The notes under the pieces were generated by a model. That model did not search any database. It saw nothing but the letters and a program-made list of their open reading frames with translations, and was not told the DNA's origin. The position numbers and the translations under genes were made by a program. This document shows positions 31,301 to 40,100 of a DNA stretch of 64,000 nt, in pieces. Source of the DNA: an uncultured Prevotellaceae bacterium (GTDB lineage Bacteria; Bacteroidota; Bacteroidia; Bacteroidales; Bacteroidaceae); assembly GCA_900316505.1 (NCBI GenBank), contig ONDH01000014.1:1-64000 (forward strand). Reading direction: 5' to 3'. Each line of letters starts with the position of its first letter. The stretch's first letter is position 1.

Positions 31301-31560
31301 GAACCGTTACCTGCAGGTATGGCAACCATTTTAGGATTGGTTTTATCATAACTGATATACAATCCATTCAGGTTGATGGCTGTGTTAGTCGGGTTGTATA
31401 ATTCAATCCATCCGCCATAGTTGAATGATGGGTCCATCATCATGTCGATGTTTCTCGCCATGATTTCATTAATAACCAGTTTTGATGCGGTACTTTGTGC
31501 GTTGACAACTTGGGAGCATGACAAGAGAGCCAATGCGCCCAAAATCACATTTTTCTTCAT
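28312..31560 (-). CDS. CotH-kinase-like secreted protein with lamin-tail domains and T9SS tail
   Basis: A 1082-aa exported protein. Order: signal peptide 1-22; lamin-tail-like domain about 25-150 (N-E-I-M-A-R-N, W-I-E-L-Y-N-P-T); chitobiase/Fn3-like domain about 180-265 (L-R-Y-T-T-D-G-T-T-P); CotH kinase-like domain about 270-650 with R-P-V-N-F-E-L, K-A-I-I-V-R-N-G-G-N-D, F-N-L-R-E and the presumed metal-binding H-F-V-F-F-D-V-D-E; second lamin-tail domain about 795-960; C-terminal tail ending S-G-I-Y-I-A-R-V-x-A with S-K-F-V-I-R, a T9SS sorting-type sequence. Bacillus CotH phosphorylates spore-coat proteins; here a surface kinase is inferred, not shown. A Gly/Trp-rich loop (G-G-G-G-W-G-G-W-G-W) is inserted in the kinase region near residue 580. 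Confidence 0.85.
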   Translation of the reverse strand: MKKNVILGALALLSCSQVVNAQSTASKLVINEIMARNIDMMMDPSFNYGGWIELYNPTNTAINLNGLYISYDKTNPKMVAIPAGNGSVPAKGFKTLWFDHYSTGGEYSDKAKNQIDFKIDTDGDELFISDKNGTILVSQVVPPAIARTSYARKTDGGSEWGVTYTPTQGKSNEGSIFAEVQLATPVVDRTGTVYTSDFDIHVTIPEGATLRYTTDGTTPDLINGATSQDGVFGINGKKNYVYRFRLYQDGFLPSDVATHTYIYNSSNYYLPIVSVVTNPDNLYDNKIGALVDGTNGTGGNGGYKFVHGSDGTSNKNRGWERPVNFELIVPNKDKEYCVALNQGVDLEVSGGWSRHFPPSPSFKLKAGKLYGAKYFSYPIFSQKPYIRNKAIIVRNGGNDCECRIVDAAINEILSSSGFYIDCQVYQPSHVFINGKYQFMFNLRETTNKNYAYSNYGIDTDEVDQLEYSGGYGVKAGDDIAYKKLTNLCNDLSSNPTDDDIWKQICDLCDIDELCNYFATELYVGSEDWVTNNNNTKLFRDRNDGKFHFVFFDVDEAFKRTDLFSKFDANKGQNSGGGGWGGWGWGGGWFNDTSLTDLLSNLLARAEFRQKFIDTYCIVAGSVFDAERSSQIINSMASFSEAALALDGLNPWDAEGVHNLAGHPISGRTLLNDLTNRSKRAGRINAMKNFFGLQKSFDVTIQSDLDKAVLKLNNVTIPTGKLEGTVFAPAVLTAQAPAGYTFTGWKVVSSQSSSTRRTAKLNLENVIKNNVHTDITACFEPIQDEELITNLEKSPYAPIRVNEVSAGNTIYVNEYYKKNDWIELYNPTDMTLNVAGLYVSDNPNKPQKYQIPAGNPEVKTIIKPGGKLIIWADKLDPEEYVFTSTPLGVVRESIYFSNFHAPFKLTNDEAKNQEVIITWSDEFIANNQEYFDKHPSFKHFADHIVYQTHKGDQSVGRYPDGGNSFYVMNHPTIGQTNDLHSYDTFIGTDTGVKIEEVDDIKPILAKDDQISIRFAGTKLLIQGKAASAQLDIYSIAGLQQQSQTLNLTDGSATISTSDLPSGIYIARVKASDGSENSSKFVIR

Positions 31561-31646
31561 TTGATTTGATTAATAAAATTTCTTTGTTTGATGTACAAAC
31601 AGGAGATAGGTTTAGTCTTCTTTTGCTTTTTACCCTTTTCAAGGCA

Positions 31647-31654
31647 CAAAGATA
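31647..31654 (-). promoter_or_regulatory. promoter -7 box for the first CotH gene
   Basis: TATCTTTG on the minus strand, exact match, 86 nt before the start. Confidence 0.6.
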
Positions 31655-31928
31655 TGCATTTTATTAGAAATAGAGTGAATAATTTTCCCTATTTCCATAA
31701 AAATAAGTGCTGAAAACATCTCAAAAAACCTAAAGGAGGGTGGGTGTGTTGGCATTGCTTACACTGAAAACGGGAAAAATAGAAAAAGAGCACCATTGGT
31801 TTTATATGGGGGGAAAGAATGACCTCATAATTGCAAAAATGAACCCTTTTTGGCGCTATTTTATCCTTTTCGTGTATTTTTTTTGAATATAATCCGCAAA
31901 AAATGGAAGAGTGTTTAGTTTTATTTTG

Positions 31929-31936
31929 TATCTTTG
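31929..31936 (+). promoter_or_regulatory. promoter -7 box for the secreted phosphatase
   Basis: TATCTTTG, exact match, 96 nt before ATG 32033. Confidence 0.6.
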
Positions 31937-32032
31937 CTAACTGAAAACTAACAATACCTACCAATATTCTATCCGAGAATTTTTCTTTTTTTATTATTAT
32001 CAATTTTATTACTACCAAATTACTACTAAAAC

Positions 32033-35000
32033 ATGAAACAGAAAACCAAATGGTTCGTTACCTCCTTGATGCTGGTAATGTTTTGTTTACAGGCTACCGC
32101 ACAGCCTGAGGGCAAGTTCTATCTCTACAATTCCGCTAAGGCGTTCTTGAGCCGTGCAGCGAATGGTGATGCCACAGTTGACAAGTTCGGCATTCCTGTT
32201 GAAGTGAAGAAGAGTGACGCAGGTTGTTCACTCATGTTCCTCGACAATGGTCGTTATGTCGCTCCGAGTGGTACTACAGTCAAGGGGGATGTGTCAAGTG
32301 CTGCGTATGCCACCATCACAGCAGATGGTGACAACTACACAGTTGCTCTGAACGAAGGTCAATTCCTTGGTGTTGATGGCAACAATGGTGCACTTGCCGT
32401 TAAGGATGATGCTTCAGCTTCAGGCTTCAATGCTAAATGGCAGTTGCTGACTCAGGCAGAGCGTGACGTGATTGTTGCGGACATGGAACTGGCACAGATT
32501 GAAGCTGTTGCCAAGGCTGCAGGCATCACGCTTGCTGTTGGTACAGACAAGATGACTCAGTTTACTGAGGCTTTGAAGTCATTCTCGTCTGAAGATGCTA
32601 CAGATTTGATTTCTAACCCAACATTGGCTACAAGTCAAGATGGTTGGACAGTGAATGTGCTGGCAGGAAACAACAACATTGACTACAAGAGTCAGTATGC
32701 AATGACGCTGTATCAGAACACTGCTTTGGAGATTTCGCAGTTGGTGGAAGTGCCTAATGGTATCTACAAGGCAACCATCCAAAATACATATCGTTCTTCA
32801 AAGCGTGAAACATTGACAGCGTATTCATTGAGTGAAGATCATCTCAGCATTTGTAATGTTTATTTCGCTGCCAATGAAAATCAGGCACAAGCTGTTGAAT
32901 GGTCCAAGATTCGCACTTCTGCAACATTGCCATACTCCCGCGGAGACTTTGAAAATTTCACGACCAATTCTAAGTACACTACAACAGTTTGGGCATACGT
33001 GAATGATGGTAAGCTTACATTGAAGTATGTTGTACCTTCCATCAACAATTCTGGCGGTGACTACGACCTCGACTGGTTCACTTTCGCTAACGTGAAACTG
33101 ACGCGCTATTTCCAGCCTTCAGAAACAACTGAAGAATTTAACCTTTACGATGAGATTGTCATTCAATCATCAGATCCAAGTGCGTACAATGCTGTAAAGC
33201 AAGCCTTCATGGATGATTTTGCAAAAGGCACCATGACGGAAGAAGAAGTGACTGCCGCAAAGGCTGCGTTGAAGGCTGAGCTCTTCAAAATGATGAAGAC
33301 GGTTCCTGCTCTCTGGGGTCAGTATGACATCACCAGCCTCCTCACCAATTCCACACTCGACAGCAATATCAAAGGCTGGAAATCTTCTCCACTTAATTCT
33401 TTCAAGGTTGCAAACAAGCTTGTGGAGTCCTTCGGAACCAGAACTGCAGCAAGTTTCTCTCAGGTAATCAGCGATATGCCTGCCGGTGAATATACCTTAA
33501 AGGTGCAGGGTTTCTATCGTAATGGCGAGTGGAAGCAGGCTTTGGCTAACTACGAGCGTGGTAAGGATAATGTGAAGGCTGCTATCTATGTAGATGATGT
33601 GGCTAATAAACAGCCACTGAAGAGCATTTTTGCTGATGGCTGTTACATGCTGGAAGGTAAGCATCACAAGTCTGCTGATGTATTTGCAGTCGTAAGCGGT
33701 AAGGGCTATCCTCACAGTCACTATATCGATGCCAACAACCGTTCAAACGCAATCAAGACTCCAGACATCGCTAAGCAGGCAATTGACCATGGTCACTACT
33801 GGAACGAGATGGTTGCCACTCATGCAGCTGATGGTGATCTCACTATCGGTATCACCTTGGAAACAGGTGCTCCTACTGAATCATGGATTGTTATCGACAA
33901 CTTCCGTCTCTACTACGGAACTCCAGCTCCTGTTATCGTTAATCATATAGAAGGAGTTGCACTTCCACCGGCTGTATTTGACGACACCCATGCTCCTGTT
34001 GTACTGAAGAAACAGTTCAAGGCTGGTGAGTTGACTCCATTGGCTGTTCCATGTGACATTCCTGCTTCAAAGTTTAAGGCTGTTTATGCGATTGGTTCGC
34101 TTAACGAGAAAACTAAGACAGCTGTACTTTGCCCCGTTGACCACGTGAGTGCCAACGTTCCTTGCTACGTTGTGGCAAATGAGGATGTTGATGAAATTAC
34201 GGTTGATGAGCCGACTTTGATAGCTGCAGCACAGCCTGATCAGTTGCCAGTGATGTGGGATGGTGGACTTGTTTACAGAGTTCCTGGCACCTTCACATGG
34301 AAGGCTCTCACCTTGTCTGAGCAGGAAGTTGATGCATCATATTTCACAACTTTCGAATATGTTGATGCAAAGAACATGGATTTCTATGCCAACATCGAAA
34401 ACTTCCGTGCTCGTCAGTATTTGGAGAACACCAAGTATCCAGAGCCTGATACGAAATCTGTGATTGAAAACTACTTCAAGCCTGCTCCTCCACGTCTTGA
34501 TATTCCTCACAATATTGGTGTGCCGGTTCCGGCAGACAAGGTGAAGGATGCTGTTGTGAAGTTCGGTCTTGAGAGTGACTTCAGCGATGCTCAGAGCCGT
34601 ATGATTCTTGATGGTTCAGATATGGCATACATGCCAAACCTCATTCCTGGCAACACCTATTACTTCAAGGTCGAGGCAGGAGAAGAGGTGCTTACTCAAG
34701 GTAAGTTCCAAGTTGAAGGACCTGTTCGTATGATTTACGCTCCAAGTATCAATAACATCCGTGACCTTGGTGGTTGGACTGTTCAGGATGGTAGAAAGGT
34801 TCGTTATGGACTTATCTATCGTGGTGGTGAGGCAAATGGTCTCCATCCTTCTGTGGCAGATGACCGTCAAACTCTGATTGACCTCGGTGTTGGTGCAGAA
34901 ATTGACCTCCGTAAGGATAACAACTACGATAGCGGTAATGGTCAGGTAGGTAAATGCGCTTTTGGCTTCCCCAAAGCTGACTACTTCTTCAAGGAAGGTG

Positions 35001-35569
35001 GTTACGATTGTAAGCTTGAACACTTGACCGATGCTGCATCAAAGGCTCGCTACAAGCAGTGGTTCCCATTCATCGTTAATCACATCAAGGAAGGTAAGGC
35101 TGTTTACTACCATTGTGTATGGGGTGCTGACCGTACAGGACTTGTATCTGTTTTGCTCGAAGGTCTCCTTGGTCTCTCACAGGAACAGATGAATCTGGAA
35201 TATGAATTGACATCTCTGTCATTTGCGGGTCTTCGTCCTAAGAGTGGATATGCTGATGGCGACCACCAGAAGCTGATTGAGAAGATTAAGACTTATGATG
35301 GTGAGACACTTCGCGATAAGTTCGATACCTACTGGACAAAGGAAGTGGGTGTCAGCCAGGAGCTCATTGACGAATTCCGCAGCATTATGCTCGTGGGTGA
35401 ATCAGATGAGCCAGATGCTATCGAAGATTTGAATGCTCAGGATAAATCAGAAATCAAGGCTGTTTACAGCATTACTGGTACTGAATTACCTATCAGCGCA
35501 CTCAATCAGGCAGGCATCTATGTTGTGAAGTACAACAATGGTGCATCAAGGAAGATTGTCGTGAAATAA
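32033..35569 (+). CDS. T9SS-exported tyrosine-phosphatase-like multidomain protein
   Basis: An 1178-aa exported protein. Signal peptide 1-23. Residues 24-140 look like a small beta domain; about 190-360 and 430-640 are two repeated beta-sandwich-like modules (each with a G-W start and a D-x-F/N-x-R/K-L-x-Y end, as in carbohydrate-binding domains). The phosphatase domain spans about 895-1120: N-N-I-R-D-L-G-G-W near 903, Y-R-G-G-E, and the signature H-C-V-W-G-A-D-R-T-G with Cys1028 and Arg1034 (C-x5-R). This is the tyrosine/dual-specificity phosphatase type seen in MPtpB/LipA-like enzymes (Y_phosphatase3). The tail (I-Y-V-V-K-Y... R-K-I-V-V-K) fits T9SS sorting. Likely surface-bound; the substrate could be phosphoprotein, phosphoinositide or phytate. 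It is divergent from a CotH-kinase gene. Confidence 0.85.
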   Translation: MKQKTKWFVTSLMLVMFCLQATAQPEGKFYLYNSAKAFLSRAANGDATVDKFGIPVEVKKSDAGCSLMFLDNGRYVAPSGTTVKGDVSSAAYATITADGDNYTVALNEGQFLGVDGNNGALAVKDDASASGFNAKWQLLTQAERDVIVADMELAQIEAVAKAAGITLAVGTDKMTQFTEALKSFSSEDATDLISNPTLATSQDGWTVNVLAGNNNIDYKSQYAMTLYQNTALEISQLVEVPNGIYKATIQNTYRSSKRETLTAYSLSEDHLSICNVYFAANENQAQAVEWSKIRTSATLPYSRGDFENFTTNSKYTTTVWAYVNDGKLTLKYVVPSINNSGGDYDLDWFTFANVKLTRYFQPSETTEEFNLYDEIVIQSSDPSAYNAVKQAFMDDFAKGTMTEEEVTAAKAALKAELFKMMKTVPALWGQYDITSLLTNSTLDSNIKGWKSSPLNSFKVANKLVESFGTRTAASFSQVISDMPAGEYTLKVQGFYRNGEWKQALANYERGKDNVKAAIYVDDVANKQPLKSIFADGCYMLEGKHHKSADVFAVVSGKGYPHSHYIDANNRSNAIKTPDIAKQAIDHGHYWNEMVATHAADGDLTIGITLETGAPTESWIVIDNFRLYYGTPAPVIVNHIEGVALPPAVFDDTHAPVVLKKQFKAGELTPLAVPCDIPASKFKAVYAIGSLNEKTKTAVLCPVDHVSANVPCYVVANEDVDEITVDEPTLIAAAQPDQLPVMWDGGLVYRVPGTFTWKALTLSEQEVDASYFTTFEYVDAKNMDFYANIENFRARQYLENTKYPEPDTKSVIENYFKPAPPRLDIPHNIGVPVPADKVKDAVVKFGLESDFSDAQSRMILDGSDMAYMPNLIPGNTYYFKVEAGEEVLTQGKFQVEGPVRMIYAPSINNIRDLGGWTVQDGRKVRYGLIYRGGEANGLHPSVADDRQTLIDLGVGAEIDLRKDNNYDSGNGQVGKCAFGFPKADYFFKEGGYDCKLEHLTDAASKARYKQWFPFIVNHIKEGKAVYYHCVWGADRTGLVSVLLEGLLGLSQEQMNLEYELTSLSFAGLRPKSGYADGDHQKLIEKIKTYDGETLRDKFDTYWTKEVGVSQELIDEFRSIMLVGESDEPDAIEDLNAQDKSEIKAVYSITGTELPISALNQAGIYVVKYNNGASRKIVVK

Positions 35570-35599
35570 CCCTTATCAATTAAATAAGTTGTAAAATCC

Positions 35600-35640
35600 A
35601 AGCGGGCAAAGGTCGCAATACTTTTGCCCGCTTTCTTTGT
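35600..35640 (+). terminator. terminator after the secreted phosphatase
   Basis: Perfect 11-bp stem AAGCGGGCAAA (35600-35610) with TTTGCCCGCTT (35623-35633), followed by TCTTTGTTTT. Confidence 0.85.
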
Positions 35641-35790
35641 TTTATTGCCATGAATGATCCCCTTGCATTGAAATTCTTCCTCGACATGAATGATCACTTT
35701 CATTGAATATCATCCTTTCATTGTCTTTGTTGGGAGATAATATTGTTTCAGTATTTCTCATCCTTCTTGAAATGAAACAGGAATGGACAT

Positions 35791-35829
35791 AAAAAAGGGC
35801 TACTCCGTTTCTCACGAAAAAGAATAGCC
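35791..35829 (-). terminator. terminator downstream of galE
   Basis: On the minus strand GGCTA (35829-35825) pairs with TAGCC (35802-35798) and runs into TTTTTT (35796-35791). Nearer to galE is a perfect 7-bp dyad TTCTGGT/ACCAGAA (35864-35870 with 35876-35882). The stretch 35641-35790 contains a duplicated ATGAATGATC but no gene I can support. Confidence 0.5.
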
Positions 35830-35935
35830 ACAACACAAACACAAAATAAAACACGACAAACGATTCTGGTACCCGACCAGAACGTTGCTCTGGTACGCAT
35901 CGGGGGTGTGTTTAGTGCCCCGTCACGTTAGATTT

Positions 35936-36970
35936 CTATTGAACGCCATCTGCACGGAGTTTCTCTTGCCACTTCCAAGCAGAGCGCAGGATGTCGTCAA
36001 GCGGTGTGTCAGCACTCCAGCCTAACACTTTGTTTGCTTTGTCGACATTGCCCCAGATAGCTTCAATGTCGCCTTCACGACGCGGTGCATATTCCCATGG
36101 GAGCTTCACGCCAGTTGCCTTTTCAAAGCCTTCCACAATTTCAAGAGTGGAGTAGCCATGACCAGTACCGATGTTGAACACCTCAACAGGGTCGGTGTCT
36201 TGTTCGAGCACGCGCTGCATAGCTTTCACGTGTGCTTTGGCAAGGTCAACTACATAGATGTAGTCGCGAATGCAAGTCTTGTCAGGGGTGTTGTAGTCGT
36301 TACCAAACACCTTCAACTGCTTACGAATACCGATGGCAGTTTGAGTGACAAAAGGTATGAGGTTCATCGGAACTCCATTGGGCAGCTCACCGATGAGTGC
36401 GGATGGATGTGCACCGATAGGGTTGAAATAGCGAAGGATGATGGACTTGATAGGTGCTCCAGAATGGATGTAGTCCTGTATGATTTCCTCGTTAATCTGC
36501 TTGGTGTTTCCGTATGGAGACAAGGCTTTCTGGATAGGTGCCTGCTCTGTCACGGGAAGATTCTCCTTAGTGGGCTGTCCATACACTGTGCATGAAGAGG
36601 AGAAGATGATACCCTTGCCGCCATATTTGGTCATCAACTCAAGCACGTTCATGAGTGAGTTGAGGTTGTTGCGGTAGTAGAGTAGGGGTTTCTCCACGGA
36701 TTCTCCCACTGCCTTTGATGCAGCGAAGTGGATACAGCCTTTAATGGAGTATTTCTTGAACACGGCTTCTGTTGCCGCAAAGTCATTCAAATCTACTTTT
36801 TCAAATGCAGGACGTATGCCTGTGATTTTCTCAATGCCGTCAAGAACTGAGGCATTGGAGTTAGATAAGTTATCGATGATGACCACATCGTAGCCAGCTT
36901 GCTGCAGTTCCACAGTTGTGTGTGAACCAATAAAGCCGGTTCCGCCAGTCACAAGGATTGTTTCTTTCAT
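35936..36970 (-). CDS. galE: UDP-glucose 4-epimerase
   Basis: Interconverts UDP-glucose and UDP-galactose. The 344-aa extended SDR shows the NAD motif G-G-T-G-F-I-G-S-H near residue 9, H-F-A-A-S-K-A-V-G-E-S near 82, the catalytic S-S-S-C-T-V-Y-G and Y-G-N-T-K (Tyr-x3-Lys) pair, and R-Y-F-N-P-I-G-A-H-P near 180. The full family length is present. It stands alone between accessory T9SS genes; the upstream promoter is enclosed by a 16-bp inverted repeat (37007-37094). Confidence 0.96.
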   Translation of the reverse strand: MKETILVTGGTGFIGSHTTVELQQAGYDVVIIDNLSNSNASVLDGIEKITGIRPAFEKVDLNDFAATEAVFKKYSIKGCIHFAASKAVGESVEKPLLYYRNNLNSLMNVLELMTKYGGKGIIFSSSCTVYGQPTKENLPVTEQAPIQKALSPYGNTKQINEEIIQDYIHSGAPIKSIILRYFNPIGAHPSALIGELPNGVPMNLIPFVTQTAIGIRKQLKVFGNDYNTPDKTCIRDYIYVVDLAKAHVKAMQRVLEQDTDPVEVFNIGTGHGYSTLEIVEGFEKATGVKLPWEYAPRREGDIEAIWGNVDKANKVLGWSADTPLDDILRSAWKWQEKLRADGVQ

Positions 36971-37006
36971 GTCCGTGTATTTTTAATGTTTCGTGTTATT
37001 CAACAA

Positions 37007-37094
37007 TTTTGAATGACGAAGAGTGATTTTAATTTGTTCTTCTGTTTTTGTTTTGCAAATATAGAACAAATAATTCAATCTTCGTCATTCAAAA
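37007..37094. repeat. 16-bp perfect inverted repeat around the galE promoter
   Basis: 37007-37022 is the exact reverse complement of 37079-37094; the core is GAATGACGAAG. The 56-nt spacer contains the galE -7 box. The core AATGACGAA also belongs to the octamer family seen at 18861, 47849 and 48001. Confidence 0.8.
37056..37063 (-). promoter_or_regulatory. promoter -7 box for galE
   Basis: TATATTTG on the minus strand, exact TAnnTTTG, 85 nt before the galE start. Confidence 0.55.
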
Positions 37095-37146
37095 ATTAAA
37101 TATTTTCGTCAAATGTGCGCTTTACCTCGCAAAATGCTTTTTTTTC

Positions 37147-40100
37147 TTACTTTATGATGAATTTGATGTGGTTCTCATCTCCATCTTCGGTGGTTGCCTT
37201 GACAATGTAGATGCCCTTTGGAAGGTCAGCCACGTTGACAGATACAAACCTGTTTCCGGCATTGGCGAAGGTGGATGCCTCCATCTTCATGCCCGACATG
37301 CTATAAACGTCAACACTTCTGATTGCTGCGTCTTCGCTCTTGACATTGACCACCCCACCTACGTAAGCGATGGCGATGCTGCCTTCCTTGCTGTAGGACT
37401 TGATGGCATCAGGTGTTGGGTTGAGCGGCTTGACATAAAGCGTGTCGTATGAACCAATCATGTTTGCCTTGGCAATGGTCGGGTTGGTCATCACATACAC
37501 ATCGTTGGCACCATCAGGATAGCGCCCGTAGGTTTCTGTGCCGAGATGCTGCTCATACTCCAGTTTATCTGTATAGCTGTCGGTGGAGATGATGACCTCG
37601 CCTCCCTTCGTTTCCAGTTTGAAGTTGGTGTGGATGTCTGCACCGATGATGTCGAGCTTGTCACACCACACCACTTTATACCCATGTGCAGGGATGATGG
37701 TGTTGAGTTTTACGTTGTTGGTCGGCACTTGGTAGTCATGGCGCTTTTCAGTCTTCGACTTGTCCGTGATGAGCGAGATGGTCATACCCTTGATGTCGAT
37801 GTCTGCATCAGTGGTGTTGTACAGCTCTATCCAGTCATTCTTCTTGAAGTAGTCGTTGATGTAGATGGAATTCGCTGCGCTGACCTCGTTGATGCGTACA
37901 GGCGTGATGCCTTCAGCCAGTATGTCTATGTCAGAAAGATTCTCAAACTCAGCCACGACTGCTTGTGAACCAGTTGATGGCAACGTGTATTCCTCGTCAG
38001 TGGAGATGTATGTTTGAGTATTGTTCTGAACGATATAGGAGAGGGAAGCATCCCAAAGAATGTCACTTGAAGTCGTACTGTTGTTATGTACCTCCACCGC
38101 AATTACATTCTTTCCCTTTTTGAAGAGCGAGCCCTTCAGTGTCATTTGTCCTGTGTCGGGATTATTGTGTGCATGGGTTGTTGCCACATCATTATATAAT
38201 ATAGTACCTGAAGGCATATTGTAACGTCCAGCTTCCACGCCATTGATATAGACAATCATGCCGTCATCAATCACATAATCCAGAATGAACTCGTCGGTTG
38301 CAGAAGGATTGTCAGCCAGATTAAAGGACTTGCGGAAATAGTAGGTGGTCAGATAGCCTTCTGTTGTTGTCTTGAGACCTGTGTGCCAGTTGTTGTTGTC
38401 GTAACCAATGCGGGCAAGGCCTTTCTTCCATTGAGAGTCGTTATATGAGGATGATTTCCAGCTTGTGCCATCCAGCGAACCTGAATCATAGTATTTCCAC
38501 TCTTCTGCAGTGGCGAAGACACTCTTCATCTGTGTAGTTCCAGTAGACTTCCAACCCTTGAATCGGAAACCCACAGGAGCCACGGCTTTCAGTGTGATGG
38601 GTGCGAACAGATAACCATCAAATTCGCCGTAAGGAAGTTCCAAGCCATTGACCATCAATTTTGCATTGGCAACACCGTTTGAAGAGATCTGCACCTTCTG
38701 ACGTTCCACACCTCCGATATTCATGTGCGAGCAGTTCTGCAATGCCATCGTTGCACCATTGTTGCGTGAACCCAACTTGCTCATCAGGTCGTTTGCTGTG
38801 TTCCAAGGATTCACAAAGTTCTCAGAAGCCGCATAGCTGGCCATCTCGTTCACAATCTCCTCCACCTTATATTGCTGGAACACCGAGCCTCCGACGATAC
38901 AGAAGGCGTCAATGAACTGTTTGCGGAACTTTTCATTCATCAGCATGTTCTTGAAAAGTGTCACCAGTTCAATCTGCTTGGTGATGTGCTTTCCTTCAAT
39001 GTTTTCATTATTTGAGTAGTTATATCCGTGAAGGGTGTCAAATCTGTAACGCTCCTTGTTGAAGAATTGGTTGAAAATGTCACCCGCACTCAAATTGAAG
39101 GAACCGTCAAGGTCAAAGAGCACAAAATGGAATTTGCCGTCATTTTTGTCACGGAAACCCTTTGCGTTATTTTGTGGCCAGTCCCAGTTGCCGATGTGGA
39201 GTTCCACTGCCATGTAGTTGATGAATTCATCAATGTCAAGCATCTTCTTAATCTCCTCATATGTCTTCTCGTCATCCGCATTCTCGCTCAGCTCCAGCAG
39301 GTGGTTAAAGCTTTCTTTAGTCCCTTCCATCTGCACATAACCTGAGTCTGGACAAATTTCAAACTGATCCATCTCGTCCGTGTCGATGCCATAGTTGGCA
39401 TAGGCATAATGCTTATTGTTAGGCTCACGCATGTTGAGCACGGCATAATGAGAACCATTGATGAAAACATGCACAGGTTGCCATGCCTGATAGTCCACAT
39501 AGAGACCACTGCGTGCCACCACCTGTTGGATGGCAGCATCCTTGATGCGGCAACTTCCATCGTTACCTCCATTGCGGATTTGCAGCGTCTTATTCTTGTT
39601 GTAAGGTTTCTCGTCAAAAAATTGTGCCTGGAAGAAATTTGCCATGTCGTAGGTCTTTGTGGCCTTCAGCTTGAACGATTTTGGATTGGATGCACGAGTC
39701 CATCCACCACAGACGGAGAGATCGCACTCCTGAGAGACAAGATACTCATTGTTATCCGTGATGAATTCAAACGAGACTGGTCTGTCCCAATCCATGTTCC
39801 AGTTACAGTTGCTTGTCTGTCCATTACCAGGGCGTCCGTTAGGGCCTTTCTGGAACACGCCATACTCACTGGAGTTGAGATTGTCCGATTTCGTCACCAA
39901 AGAGATAATGGGGAAGGGGTAGGTGCGGTCATTTTTGATGAACGAACGTGTCACCACTTGTGAAGGCAAATATCCGTTTTGGAACACACGGAAACGGTAG
40001 CATGTCGTCTTATTCACCGAGAAGATACCGGTCTTCGACACCTCTCCGTTATTCTGTGTGGGTGCAGTGCCGTCAGTTGTGTATTTCAGCGTTGCCCCCT

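Larger units (their letters stand above)
31561..32032. other. divergent intergenic region between CotH and phosphatase genes
   Basis: These 472 nt contain the two opposed promoters (31647-31654 minus, 31929-31936 plus) and no recognisable gene. Shared control of the kinase-like and phosphatase-like genes is possible but not shown. A weak AT-rich hairpin with a T-run sits in the phosphatase leader around 31970-31998. Confidence 0.6.

Noticed and set aside
35642..35854. Small minus-strand protein of 70 residues
   Set aside because: Covers the galE terminator region, has no domain, promoter box or plausible composition.
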